64,000 nt of DNA, from assembly GCF_016056375.1 (NCBI RefSeq), contig NZ_JAEDAE010000008.1:62001-126000 (forward strand). Direction: 5' to 3'. The notes below the pieces were generated by a model. It worked only from the letters and a program-made list of their open reading frames with translations, searched no databases and was not told where the DNA came from. Positions 1-9,923 of the stretch are shown here, one piece after another (within the stretch, counting starts at the first letter, position 1; each line of letters opens with the position of its first letter). The position numbers and the translations under genes were made by a program. The stretch comes from Hymenobacter negativus (GTDB taxonomy: Bacteria > Bacteroidota > Bacteroidia > Cytophagales > Hymenobacteraceae).

Positions 1-314
1 AGGTGCGCGCCATCATTGCCGAAAGTATTGCCGGCCTGAATGACTGGGCGAAGGAAATGATGGTGTCGCCACTCATCCAGAAGATGAAGGCCAACCTCGA
101 AACCCTCCGTCAGGAGGAGCTCGACCGCTACCAGAAAAAAGCCACCCCCGCCGAAAGCAAGCTCCTTGATGAAGCCACCCGCTCGCTGATGCAGAAGATT
201 CTGAAGCAGCACGTGCTGCAGCTCAAAACTGCCTGCCGCCGCGACGATGGCGGGCAACTGGTAGAGTTGCTGGGCGAATTGTTCGATTTGGAGAAGACGG
301 GCGAGGTGGCGTAG
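1..314 (+). CDS. hemA: Glutamyl-tRNA reductase, C-terminal fragment (5' end outside window)
   Basis: The frame is open from the window edge and encodes about 103 residues that match the helical dimerisation domain of glutamyl-tRNA reductase: a V-S-P-L-I-Q-K-M-K-A-N-L stretch, then the E-E-L-D-R-Y helix and a final helix ending L-L-G-E-L-F-D-L. In this family the enzyme reduces glutamyl-tRNA to glutamate-1-semialdehyde, the first step of C5 tetrapyrrole synthesis. Catalytic and NADPH domains lie outside the window. The GTG/ATG codons near the edge are internal. The TAG stop lies in the first bases of an inverted repeat. The fragment is short, so identification rests on the C-terminal domain alone. 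Confidence 0.75.
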   Translation, partial: VRAIIAESIAGLNDWAKEMMVSPLIQKMKANLETLRQEELDRYQKKATPAESKLLDEATRSLMQKILKQHVLQLKTACRRDDGGQLVELLGELFDLEKTGEVA

Positions 315-475
315 CCTCACCCCCGGCCCCTCTCCCGCGAAGAGGGAGCCTGACGATTTACTGACGAAAAAGGCCCTGAATCATTACAATTCAGGGCCTT
401 TTTCATTCTTCTTGATGCCGTTGCATGAGTGCCGCCGTGGCTTCCCTCTCCGCAGGAGAGGGGCCGGGGGCGAGG

Positions 476-478
<3 letters not shown>
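312..478. repeat. Inverted repeat pair, GTAG/CCCCCGGCCCCTCT family
   Basis: The left arm (about 312-350) reads GTAGCCTCACCCCCGGCCCC and continues into a small hairpin. The right arm (about 437-478) is its reverse complement with one change in the core. The same core returns at 61923-62030, so it is a dispersed family. The left arm contains the hemA stop codon. Confidence 0.8.
366..404. terminator. Rho-independent terminator between hemA and the molybdoenzyme gene
   Basis: A perfect stem GAAAAAGGCCCTGAAT / ATTCAGGGCCTTTTTC with a short loop gives a T-run in both directions. It can end hemA on the plus strand and the convergent molybdoenzyme gene on the minus strand. Confidence 0.85.
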
Positions 479-3022
<2,544 letters not shown>

Positions 3023-3026
3023 AATT

Positions 3027-3054
3027 CAGTGAACAGTTATCAGTGAACAGTTAT
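3027..3054. repeat. Two tandem copies of a 14-bp unit
   Basis: CAGTGAACAGTTAT occurs twice head to tail directly upstream of the molybdoenzyme start. A related CACTGTTAACTACTAACTG stretch lies near 3098-3116. It is probably replication slippage in a promoter region. Confidence 0.7.
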
Positions 3055-3116
3055 CAGCCAATAGTCATCAATGCGCTTTTAGAACGGCATTGCTCACTGT
3101 TAACTACTAACTGAAA

Positions 3117-3464
3117 TTAATGGCGGCAGTCCAGGTCCTTCTCAACCAAAATATGGAGACGCTGGTTTTCAGCGAGTGGCACATCGTGCGAAAACCCATT
3201 CTGGTCGGTTTCGACCCAATTTTTGGCTAGGGCAAACGGCACTAGTACGGTGAGCGCGCCCGGCTCGTAATGCACCTGCACAGGCTCTTCGTTGGGCAGC
3301 GTTTGGGCCGGTTCGGACCCGCGCTCCAAGGCGTAGGTGAGGCGCTGAGCGGGACTAAGGCCGAAATGCACGGCCCCTTCCACGCGGCCTTTTTCAGCGA
3401 ATTCATCCAGCTCGCCCTGCGAAACGCGCAGGCGCAGGGTATCGTCTTCGATGCGGAGTTTCAT
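3117..3464 (-). CDS. Small conserved hypothetical protein of the fdhD neighbourhood
   Basis: The preferred start is the ATG at 3464 (M-K-L-R-I-E-D-D), giving 115 residues; an upstream ATG at 3548 would add 28 poorly structured residues. The protein alternates short beta strands (LRLRVSQ, VHFGLS, LTVLVPFALAKNW), has no signal peptide or membrane segment, and ends with an Asp-Cys-Arg-His tail. It resembles short Bacteroidota proteins of unknown function (DUF7009-like, from memory). It lies between fdhD and the molybdoenzyme gene on the same strand, which suggests a role with that enzyme, but nothing in the sequence shows what it does. Confidence 0.6.
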   Translation of the reverse strand: MKLRIEDDTLRLRVSQGELDEFAEKGRVEGAVHFGLSPAQRLTYALERGSEPAQTLPNEEPVQVHYEPGALTVLVPFALAKNWVETDQNGFSHDVPLAENQRLHILVEKDLDCRH

Positions 3465-3553
3465 GGGGTCGGGATTGGAGCTGAAAGTTAAACGGCTGGC
3501 ATGGGAAGCCGTTGCCAAACTATAGTTATTGAGCAAGATTTCAGGCACTATAC

Positions 3554-4420
3554 TTATCCCAGCCGCCAGCCGTGGCTGTAGATGTTGAACCGCTCGTTAC
3601 GCACGAAGCCCAACACCGTCATTCCGAAGCTCTCGGCAGCCTGGATGGCCAGGCTGCTGGGGGCGCCCACCGCTGCCAGTATGCCAATGCCCGCCGCTGC
3701 CGCCTTCTGCACCAGTTCGAAGCTGACGCGGCCACTCACCAGCAAAATGTGCTGGTGCAGCGGCAGCCAGCCGGCCAGCAGCGCCGCGCCGATTACTTTG
3801 TCCAGCGCATTGTGGCGGCCCACGTCTTCGCGCAGCAGCAACAGTTCGCCCTCGGGTGTAAATAGGGCCGAGGCGTGCTGCCCGCCGGTTTGCTCGAAGC
3901 CAGCCTGGGCGACGCGCAGTTTCTCGGGCAGCTGGTGCACCACGGCGTAGCGCAGGTGCGGGCCGGTGGTGGGCAACACGGGGCAGGAAGTGGTACGCAC
4001 GGCATCGATGCTGGTTTTGCCGCACACGCCGCAGCTGGAACTAGTGTAGAAGTGCCGCTCCAGGGCCGCAAAATCGACTTCTATGTGCGCGGCCAGCTCG
4101 GCGCGGACCACGTTGCCGGCTTCTTCCTCTTTCTTGACATCGGGGCAGGGAATGATGCCGAGCAGGTCGGCTTTAGTATGGATGAGGCCTTCGGTGAGCA
4201 GGAAACCGGCGGCGAGCTCTTCGTCGTGGCCGGGCGTGCGCATGGTCACGGACAGTGTGCGGTGCTGGCGCAGGCCGTCGGCTTCGTAGCCCACACGGAT
4301 TTCGAGCGGCTCTTCGGCGGCGAGCTGGTCGGAAGCGGGCACGGCCGGGCCGTTGCCGCTCACTTTCTGAATGGTAGCGAATTCGTAGCTGGCGGCGGGG
4401 AGCAGGATGGCGGGGTCCAT
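3554..4420 (-). CDS. fdhD: Formate dehydrogenase accessory sulfurtransferase FdhD
   Basis: 288 residues from the ATG at 4420. The family passes sulfur from a cysteine desulfurase to the bis-MGD of formate-dehydrogenase-type enzymes. The S-S-C-G-V-C-G-K motif near residue 130 holds the CxxC pair that carries sulfur. Other family signatures are E-E-L-A-A-G-F-L-L-T-E-G-L-I, L-R-E-D-V-G-R-H-N-A-L-D-K-V and L-L-V-S-G-R-V-S. An in-frame ATG at 4441 lies inside an inverted repeat, so the inner start is preferred. It is the first gene of a minus-strand group ending with the molybdoenzyme it is expected to mature. Confidence 0.92.
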   Translation of the reverse strand: MDPAILLPAASYEFATIQKVSGNGPAVPASDQLAAEEPLEIRVGYEADGLRQHRTLSVTMRTPGHDEELAAGFLLTEGLIHTKADLLGIIPCPDVKKEEEAGNVVRAELAAHIEVDFAALERHFYTSSSCGVCGKTSIDAVRTTSCPVLPTTGPHLRYAVVHQLPEKLRVAQAGFEQTGGQHASALFTPEGELLLLREDVGRHNALDKVIGAALLAGWLPLHQHILLVSGRVSFELVQKAAAAGIGILAAVGAPSSLAIQAAESFGMTVLGFVRNERFNIYSHGWRLG

Positions 4421-4436
4421 GTTGAATTTAAAAAAT

Positions 4437-4537
4437 GTCATGCAGAGCGCAACATCTTGCCTGCAGTTAGTAAACCAATCCTCAAACGAAAAGGATTAGT
4501 GGCGGCGGGCAAGATGCTTCGCTGCGCTCTACATGAC
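4437..4537. repeat. Imperfect inverted repeat, GTCATGC...GCAGCGAAGCATC family
   Basis: The left arm GTCATGCAGAGCGCAACATC and right arm ending in CGCTGCGCTCTACATGAC pair with several mismatches. It fills the gap between the divergent fdhD and dctA genes. Confidence 0.7.
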
Positions 4538-4618
4538 GCTCTTTTAGCACGCCGTTCTTTTTAGCATGACGTTCTTGCGTTGCCTTTCCAACCACTCATC
4601 TGCCCTCCTACCCAGCCT

Positions 4619-5932
4619 ATGACACTCAAACGCCTCACCCGCAACCTCACCTTTTGGGTGCTGCTGGCCATAGTGGCCGGGGCGCTGCTGGGCCACTTCC
4701 GGCCCGCCGCCGCCGTGCAGATGGAGCCGCTGGGCAAGCAGTTCATCAACGTGGTGAAGCTGTTCATCAACCCGATTATCTTCCTCACCATCACGCTGGG
4801 CATTAGCACGATGGGGGATTTGAAGAAGGTGGGGCGCATTGGGGGCAAGGCGCTGTTGTATTTCGAAATCGTGACCACGCTGGCGCTGCTCATCGGGGTG
4901 GGGGTGGCGGCGCTGGTGCTGCCGGGGGCGGGCGTGAGCACCGGCAAGCTGGACACTGGGAAGGTGGGCGAGTTCACGAAACGCGCCTCGGAGTTCTCCT
5001 GGGGTCACTTTCTGGCCGATAACCTGACCTTGCAGGTGCTCATCGTGGCCATTGTGTTGGGCATTATTCTCAGCAAATACGCCGGCCGCAAGCCCATCAT
5101 TCACTTCCTGAAGGAGTGTTCAAAATACGTGTTTCGGGGGCTGCACTGGGTGATGATGCTCGCGCCCATCGGGGCATTTGGGGGCATGGCCTTCACCATC
5201 GGGAAGTACGGCATTGCCACGCTGTTGCCGCTGGGCAAGCTCATGGTGACAGTTTACCTCACGATGGGCTTGTTCGTTTTTCTGGTGTTGGGGGCCATTC
5301 TGCGGTACTGCAACATTGGCATGTGGTCGTTTCTGAAATACATCAAAGCTGAGCTGCTCATTGTGCTGGGCACTTCCTCGTCCGAAGCCGGCCTGCCGGG
5401 CCTCATGGAGAAGCTGGAGGGCATGGGCTGTGCCCAGCCGGTGGTGGGGTTGGTGGTGCCCACGGGCTATTCCTTCAACCTGGACGGCACGACCATATAC
5501 CTCTCGCTTTCGACCCTATTCCTGGCCCAGGTATTCCACATCGAGCTTTCCGGGGCGCAGATTCTGACCATGATGGGCATTCTGATGGTGACGAGTAAGG
5601 GCGCGGCGGGCGTGGCGGGCAGCGGCTTTGTGGTGCTGGCCAGCACGCTCACGGCCATGAAGGTGATTCCGGTGGAGGGCCTGGCTCTGCTGCTGGGCGT
5701 GGACCGGTTTATGTCGGAAGCCCGCTCCATCACCAACTTCATCGGCAATGGCGTGGCGACCATTTTCCTGGCCCACACCGAAGACGCCCTCGACCACGAG
5801 CGGGCCGTAGAGGTACTGGGCCGACGGCTGAAACCCCTGCGTTTCCGCAAAGGCTACACCAGCGGCGAATACCTGGGCGATGCGGCCGAACAAGCCAGCG
5901 AAGTGGCCCGCCTGCTGAAGAACCGGAAGTAG
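4619..5932 (+). CDS. dctA: C4-dicarboxylate/proton symporter DctA
   Basis: 437 residues from the ATG at 4619 (M-T-L-K-R-L). It is an inner membrane symporter of the dicarboxylate/amino acid:cation family importing succinate, fumarate and malate. Visible family motifs are G-T-S-S-S-E-A-G-L-P (serine-rich re-entrant loop), V-P-T-G-Y-S-F-N-L-D-G-T, M-V-T-S-K-G-A-A-G-V and D-R-F-M-S-E-A-R-S-I-T-N. Length and motif order match DctA, though related glutamate symporters cannot be wholly excluded. Its TAG stop is the TAG of a single GTAG hairpin repeat. The MOT1-type transporter starts 37 bp later on the same strand. Confidence 0.9.
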   Translation: MTLKRLTRNLTFWVLLAIVAGALLGHFRPAAAVQMEPLGKQFINVVKLFINPIIFLTITLGISTMGDLKKVGRIGGKALLYFEIVTTLALLIGVGVAALVLPGAGVSTGKLDTGKVGEFTKRASEFSWGHFLADNLTLQVLIVAIVLGIILSKYAGRKPIIHFLKECSKYVFRGLHWVMMLAPIGAFGGMAFTIGKYGIATLLPLGKLMVTVYLTMGLFVFLVLGAILRYCNIGMWSFLKYIKAELLIVLGTSSSEAGLPGLMEKLEGMGCAQPVVGLVVPTGYSFNLDGTTIYLSLSTLFLAQVFHIELSGAQILTMMGILMVTSKGAAGVAGSGFVVLASTLTAMKVIPVEGLALLLGVDRFMSEARSITNFIGNGVATIFLAHTEDALDHERAVEVLGRRLKPLRFRKGYTSGEYLGDAAEQASEVARLLKNRK

Positions 5933-5951
5933 AGACGCAAGTAGGCGTCTC
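5929..5951. repeat. Single GTAG-hairpin (REP-like) monomer
   Basis: GTAG is followed by AGACGC-loop-GCGTCT, one arm of the family that forms a complete pair at 58733-58843. It overlaps the dctA stop codon and may also act as a weak hairpin at the gene end. Confidence 0.65.
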
Positions 5952-5969
5952 TCCCCCACCTTTGTACCC

Positions 5970-7145
5970 ATGCAGCCCACGCTTTCGCCGCCCGCCCCTA
6001 CCCGCCCGCCCATCCGCCTCGACCGCAACGAGCTGGCCGGCGCGTTTGGCGACCTCGGCACCGATTTGCCGCTGCTCATCGGGGTCATCGCCGCCTCGGG
6101 CATCGATAGCGCGAGCGTCCTGATTCTGTTCGGGCTCATGCAGGTATTTACCGGGCTGTGGTACCGAATGCCCATGCCCGTGCAACCGCTCAAGGCCTTC
6201 GCGGCGCTGGTCATTGCCCAGAAAATTCCCGGACGCGTCATTTTTGGCGGAGGGCTGGCCATTGGCGTCAGCATGTTTTTCCTGTCGGTAACGGGGCTGA
6301 TTGATGCGCTGGCGCGGCTGGTGCCCAAGGCCGTGGTGCGCGGCATTCAGTTTGGACTGGCCTTGCAGCTGGCCACGCTGGCCCTCACCAAGTACGTGGG
6401 GGCCGATGGCGCAGCGGGCTACGCGCTGGCGGCGGCGGCCTTTGCCGTCACGGTGGTGCTGTTTGGCAACCGCCGCTGGCCGGCGGCGCTCATCGTCATT
6501 GCCCTGGGCGTGGCGTATGCGCTGGTATTCAAGCTCGATTTGGCCACGGCGCAGCGAGCCGTGGGCCTGCACCTGCCCACCTGGCACCTGCCCCAGGCGG
6601 CCGATATTCTGACCGGCGCGGTGCTGCTGGCCCTGCCCCAGATTCCGCTCTCGCTCGGCAATTCCATTTTGGCCACTAAGCAGGTGGCGCACGATTTATT
6701 CCCGGAGCGCGAGCCGCTCACCATCAAAAAAATCAGCTTCACCTACGCGCTGATGAATTTGGCGAACCCATTTTTTGGAGGTTTTCCGGTGTGCCACGGC
6801 TCGGGCGGCATGGTGGGGCACTACGCGTTTGGGGCGCGCACAGGCGGCTCAGTGGTCATTTACGGTGGCATTTTTCTGGTGATGGGGCTGTTTTTCAGCC
6901 AGGGCTTTGCCGAGGTGGTGCAGATTTTTCCGCTGCCGGTGCTGGGCGTGCTGCTACTGTTCGAGGCCTTGTCCTTGGCCACGCTGTTGCGTGATGTGAG
7001 CGGCAGCCGCAGTGACTTGCTGGTGTCGTTGCTGGTGGGCCTGCTCTGCGCGGGGCTGCCGTATGGCTACCTGGTGGGCCTGGTGGTGGGCACGGCCATC
7101 TACTACGCCATGCAGCGCGGCTGGGTGGGGCTGGGCAAGCACTAG
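5970..7145 (+). CDS. MOT1-type molybdate/sulfate transporter
   Basis: 391 residues with about ten to twelve hydrophobic segments. Three motifs mark the MOT1/putative sulfate transporter family: G-A-F-G-D-L-G-T-D-L-P-L-L at residues 24-36, M-P-V-Q-P-L-K-A near 69-76, and F-P-V-C-H-G-S-G-G-M-V-G-H near 271-283. Characterised relatives import molybdate with high affinity. No ModABC system is visible here, and the gene lies among Moco genes, so molybdate is the likely substrate. It follows dctA by 37 bp and may be cotranscribed with it. Confidence 0.85.
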   Translation: MQPTLSPPAPTRPPIRLDRNELAGAFGDLGTDLPLLIGVIAASGIDSASVLILFGLMQVFTGLWYRMPMPVQPLKAFAALVIAQKIPGRVIFGGGLAIGVSMFFLSVTGLIDALARLVPKAVVRGIQFGLALQLATLALTKYVGADGAAGYALAAAAFAVTVVLFGNRRWPAALIVIALGVAYALVFKLDLATAQRAVGLHLPTWHLPQAADILTGAVLLALPQIPLSLGNSILATKQVAHDLFPEREPLTIKKISFTYALMNLANPFFGGFPVCHGSGGMVGHYAFGARTGGSVVIYGGIFLVMGLFFSQGFAEVVQIFPLPVLGVLLLFEALSLATLLRDVSGSRSDLLVSLLVGLLCAGLPYGYLVGLVVGTAIYYAMQRGWVGLGKH

Positions 7146-7181
7146 CCGTTGCGGCCCCACCGCAAGCCTTGGCAAGGCTGA

Positions 7182-7616
7182 CTACGCGTCCAAAGGTGGC
7201 GTTACCAGCACGGGCAAGGCCGCCGTTTCCTCGGCCAGAATCTGCACGGGCTGTTTATGCTCGTCCACGGCCACGAAAGTGAACAGACCGGTTACGGCCT
7301 TGTGGCGCTCTTCGCTGTACATCTGCTCCACAAATAGCTCCACGCGCACCTTCAAACTGGTGCGCCCCACGTGCTCGATGCCAGCCACCAGTTCTACCAG
7401 CGAGCCGCCGGGAATGGGGCGCGTGAAATCGACCCGCTCAGAGGAAACGGTCACCATTTTCAGGCGCGAGAAGCGAGTGGCCGCGATGAAGGCCACCTCG
7501 TCCATGAGCAGCAGCGTGGTGCCGCCAAACAGGGTATCGTAGTGGTTGGTGGTATTAGGAAAAACGGCTTTGAAGATGCGCGTTTCGGCGCGGGCAATGC
7601 GGTCGGCTAAGAACAT
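7182..7616 (-). CDS. Hotdog-fold acyl-CoA thioesterase
   Basis: 144 residues from the ATG at 7616 (M-F-L-A-D-R-I). The sequence N-H-Y-D-T-L-F-G-G-T-T-L-L-L-M-D-E-V-A contains the N...GG...D/E arrangement of the YciA/BACH acyl-CoA thioesterase group, followed by V-D-F-T-R-P-I-P-G-G-S, usual for these hexameric hotdog enzymes. It should hydrolyse acyl-CoA in the cytoplasm; chain length cannot be read from sequence. The reading frame stays open far upstream, through the riboswitch region, but that extension is non-homologous. It is the first recognisable gene after a cobalamin riboswitch on its strand, which is an odd pairing. Confidence 0.85.
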   Translation of the reverse strand: MFLADRIARAETRIFKAVFPNTTNHYDTLFGGTTLLLMDEVAFIAATRFSRLKMVTVSSERVDFTRPIPGGSLVELVAGIEHVGRTSLKVRVELFVEQMYSEERHKAVTGLFTFVAVDEHKQPVQILAEETAALPVLVTPPLDA

Positions 7617-7666
7617 GAGCAACGGGGAATAAGAGGTGATAAACGGCCTCCGTTTACGTTCAAGCC

Positions 7667-7768
7667 CTATTCTGAGAAAGCCAGCCACCGGCCGCACGCC
7701 ACCCCGCCGCGCCCCAGGCGCAGCGGCACGGCACCGCCGATGCCAGCCCCAAAGCGCGAGGGCAGCAT
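7667..7768 (-). CDS. 33-codon ORF directly after the cobalamin riboswitch
   Basis: The ATG at 7768 is 12 bases after the end of the B12 box. It opens a 33-residue frame (MLPSRFGAGIGGAVPLRLGR then GGVACGRWLAFSE). It ends 50 bp before the thioesterase start. It resembles nothing I recognise. It may be the remnant of a deleted B12-related gene, a leader peptide, or a chance frame. Confidence 0.3.
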   Translation of the reverse strand: MLPSRFGAGIGGAVPLRLGRGGVACGRWLAFSE

Positions 7769-7780
7769 CACTCGGCGGCC

Positions 7781-7985
7781 GGCAGGTCTCCTGACTTGTT
7801 TCGGGCCGGCCCCGCCCTTCTCGGCCCGGGTTCAGCGGGCCAATGGGCATCAAGTGGGGCCACCGGCTCCGGCCCGAAATGGGCCGGAAAACTCACAGTA
7901 GCGCGTCTGTTCGGGAGTTGCACCCGATTCCCTTTTAATCTTTACCCCGGCCGAGGCCCAGGTGAAAAACCGTCCGCTGATTGAA
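7781..7985 (-). promoter_or_regulatory. Cobalamin (AdoCbl) riboswitch, minus strand
   Basis: Read on the minus strand, the element shows AAAAGGGAATCGGGTGCAAC, then CGCGCTACTGTGAG, an internal purine-rich GAGAAGGGCGG segment and the terminal B12 box AGTCAGGAGACCTGCC (plus-strand 7781-7796). Order and spacing match class I cobalamin riboswitches, which repress B12 transport or synthesis genes when adenosylcobalamin is abundant. Downstream lie only a 33-codon ORF and the thioesterase gene. The 5' boundary is approximate. Confidence 0.88.
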
Positions 7986-8045
7986 GGAAATCAAACCGAG
8001 AACCAACGCAGCGAAGGTACGGGCGGGGCGGTAATGGCGCGGGGT

Positions 8046-8147
8046 TGTCATCCTAAGCGCAGCGAAGGACCTTGTCACGGCTGCGCCGATTGATTCACTG
8101 CAAACCGTGCTGACGTGGCAAGGTCCTTCGCTGCGCTTAGGATGACA
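8046..8147. repeat. Inverted repeat, TGTCATCCTAAGCGCAGCGAAGGACC family
   Basis: Two arms of about 34 nt pair with one mismatch around a loop of about 34 nt. A second copy with near-identical arms lies at 28606-28706. It ends 11 bp before the MFS exporter stop codon and fills most of the gap upstream of the riboswitch. Confidence 0.85.
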
Positions 8148-8157
8148 GACGCATTTT

Positions 8158-9729
8158 TTACTCCGCCATTACCGGCACCTGCTCATTGGCCTTGCGCAGC
8201 GGCAGCTCCGGCACCAGCAGCGTGAGCAGCAGGCCGCCCACCACCAGCAGGATATCCACCATATACACCCGCCGGATGGCCGTGGCAAAGGCCGCCCGCA
8301 CCACCGGGTCAGCCGCGCCGGCAGTGGTGGCGGGCACGGCCGGCCCCTCCGCTACCACCGCTGACGCGGGGGCGCCCGGTGCCTTTGCGGCAGCCGGCAG
8401 GCTATGGGCCAACGTGAAGGTGAGCACCGCCCCCAGCGCCGAGGCGGCTAGCGCCCCGCCAATCTGCCGGAAAAACTGGCTGGCCGAGGTGGCCTGGCCC
8501 ATGAGCGCGGGCACGGTGGCATTTTGGATGGCCAGGGTGTAGAGCGGCATCGTCGGCCCCAGGCCCAGGCCGCAGACGGCCAGGTACACGAGCACCCGAT
8601 AGTATTGCACCGTGGGCGGCATGGTGGCCAGCAAACTCAGGCCGACGAGCAGCAGCACGAGGCCGCCCAGCATCCAGCGCTTGTAGTGGCCGAAGCGCGA
8701 CACCATCTGGCCGGCCAGCATCGAGCCCGTGACCACGCCCAGCGACAACGGCATGAGGCTGGCCCCCGCCCGCGTGGCCGACTCGCCCAGCACATTCACC
8801 ATGAACAGGGGCTCGAAAATGATAACGCCCAGAAACGCCCCGCCCATGCAGAACAGCGCCGCGTTGGCCGTCCGAAACACCGGGTTTTTGAACAGGCCAA
8901 AGTTGAGAATGGGATTCTCGTGCCGCAGGCTGCGCCCCACAAACAGCGCCAGCGCCACGCCCGCCCCGCCCAGCAGCCCCAGCGTGAGCGCGCCCGCCCA
9001 TGGGTAGAGCGCCCGGTTGAGTTGCAGGGCCACCACCAACGGCCCCAATCCTGCCATCAGCAGTGCGGCCGAAACGAAGTCGAAAGGTTTGGGTTCGGTG
9101 CGCGGGCGCAGCGGCGGCATCTGGGCGATGATGAACCAGAGGGCCAGCAGGCCCAGCGGCAGGTTTACGTAGAACACCAGTCGCCAGCCCGCTACGCCGG
9201 GAATGAGGTCGGTGCCTTTATCGGTGAGAAAGCCGCCCAGCAGCGGCCCCAGCACCGACGATGTACCAAATACTGCCCCCGTAAAGCCTTGGTAACGCCC
9301 CCGCTCGGCCGGCGCAAAAAGGTCGGCAATGATGATGAAGGCCATGGCAAACAACCCCGCCCCGCCAAACCCCTGAATGGCCCGAAACACCACCAACTGT
9401 GTCATGCCATCGCCTAGCACGGGCAGCGTTCCGAACTCGCCCGCCAGCCCGCACAGCCCCGAACCCACCAGGAACACGCTCACGGCCACAATCTCGATGG
9501 TGCGTCGCGAGTACATATCGGCTAGCTTGCCGTAGATGGGCACTAGCGCGGTGCTGGCCACCAGGTAGGCCGTGGCCACCCACGTAAACCGGTCGAGCCC
9601 ATGCAAATCGGCCACGATGCGCGGCAGCGCCGTGCTTACAATGGTCTGGTCGAGCGAGCCCAGGAACATGGCCAGCAGAATGCCGGCGAAGGTGAGCATC
9701 TTCTGGCGGTGGGTGAGGGTTTCGGTCAA
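8158..9729 (-). CDS. MFS multidrug exporter, DHA2 (EmrB/QacA) family
   Basis: 523 residues with about 14 transmembrane segments. The N-terminus L-G-S-L-D-Q-T-I-V-S-T-A-L-P-R-I carries the motif D1 of 14-TM proton antiporters. It is followed by Y-G-K-L-A-D-M-Y-S-R-R (motif A), R-A-I-Q-G-F-G-G-A-G (motif B) and G-A-V-F-G-T-S-S-V-L-G-P-L-L-G-G-F (motif C, the antiporter signature). It should pump drugs or metabolites out of the cytoplasm; substrate unknown. An Ala/Pro-rich loop of about 40 residues interrupts the last TM pair. It stands alone between two inverted repeats, with no regulator beside it. Confidence 0.88.
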   Translation of the reverse strand: MTETLTHRQKMLTFAGILLAMFLGSLDQTIVSTALPRIVADLHGLDRFTWVATAYLVASTALVPIYGKLADMYSRRTIEIVAVSVFLVGSGLCGLAGEFGTLPVLGDGMTQLVVFRAIQGFGGAGLFAMAFIIIADLFAPAERGRYQGFTGAVFGTSSVLGPLLGGFLTDKGTDLIPGVAGWRLVFYVNLPLGLLALWFIIAQMPPLRPRTEPKPFDFVSAALLMAGLGPLVVALQLNRALYPWAGALTLGLLGGAGVALALFVGRSLRHENPILNFGLFKNPVFRTANAALFCMGGAFLGVIIFEPLFMVNVLGESATRAGASLMPLSLGVVTGSMLAGQMVSRFGHYKRWMLGGLVLLLVGLSLLATMPPTVQYYRVLVYLAVCGLGLGPTMPLYTLAIQNATVPALMGQATSASQFFRQIGGALAASALGAVLTFTLAHSLPAAAKAPGAPASAVVAEGPAVPATTAGAADPVVRAAFATAIRRVYMVDILLVVGGLLLTLLVPELPLRKANEQVPVMAE

Positions 9730-9764
9730 GGGAGAGGAAAATGGATATCCGGAGCAAACAAGAC

Positions 9765-9884
9765 CGTCATGCTGAGCGGAGCGCAGCGTAGTCGAAGCAT
9801 CTCTACCTCAATACCAGCTTAAATGTTAGGATTAGTTGCGCGGTAGAGATGCTTCGACTACGCTGCACTCCGCTCAGCATGACG
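9765..9884. repeat. Inverted repeat, CGTCATGCTGAGCGGAGCGC family
   Basis: Arms of about 43 nt, imperfect, from CGTCATGCTGAGCGGAGCGC to GCATCTCTAC, with the reverse complement ending in CGCTCAGCATGACG. It separates the 3' end of one MFS gene from the 5' end of another. Confidence 0.85.
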
Positions 9885-9923
9885 ACCTTTTTCCTTCCTC
9901 CCTATCCCCTATCTATCCCCACA

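Noticed and set aside
4421..4441. Upstream ATG for fdhD at 4441
   Set aside because: It lies inside the inverted repeat; the ATG at 4420 fits the family start better.
7182..7853. Thioesterase with an 80-residue N-terminal extension
   Set aside because: The extension runs through the riboswitch core. The ATG at 7616 gives the normal family length.
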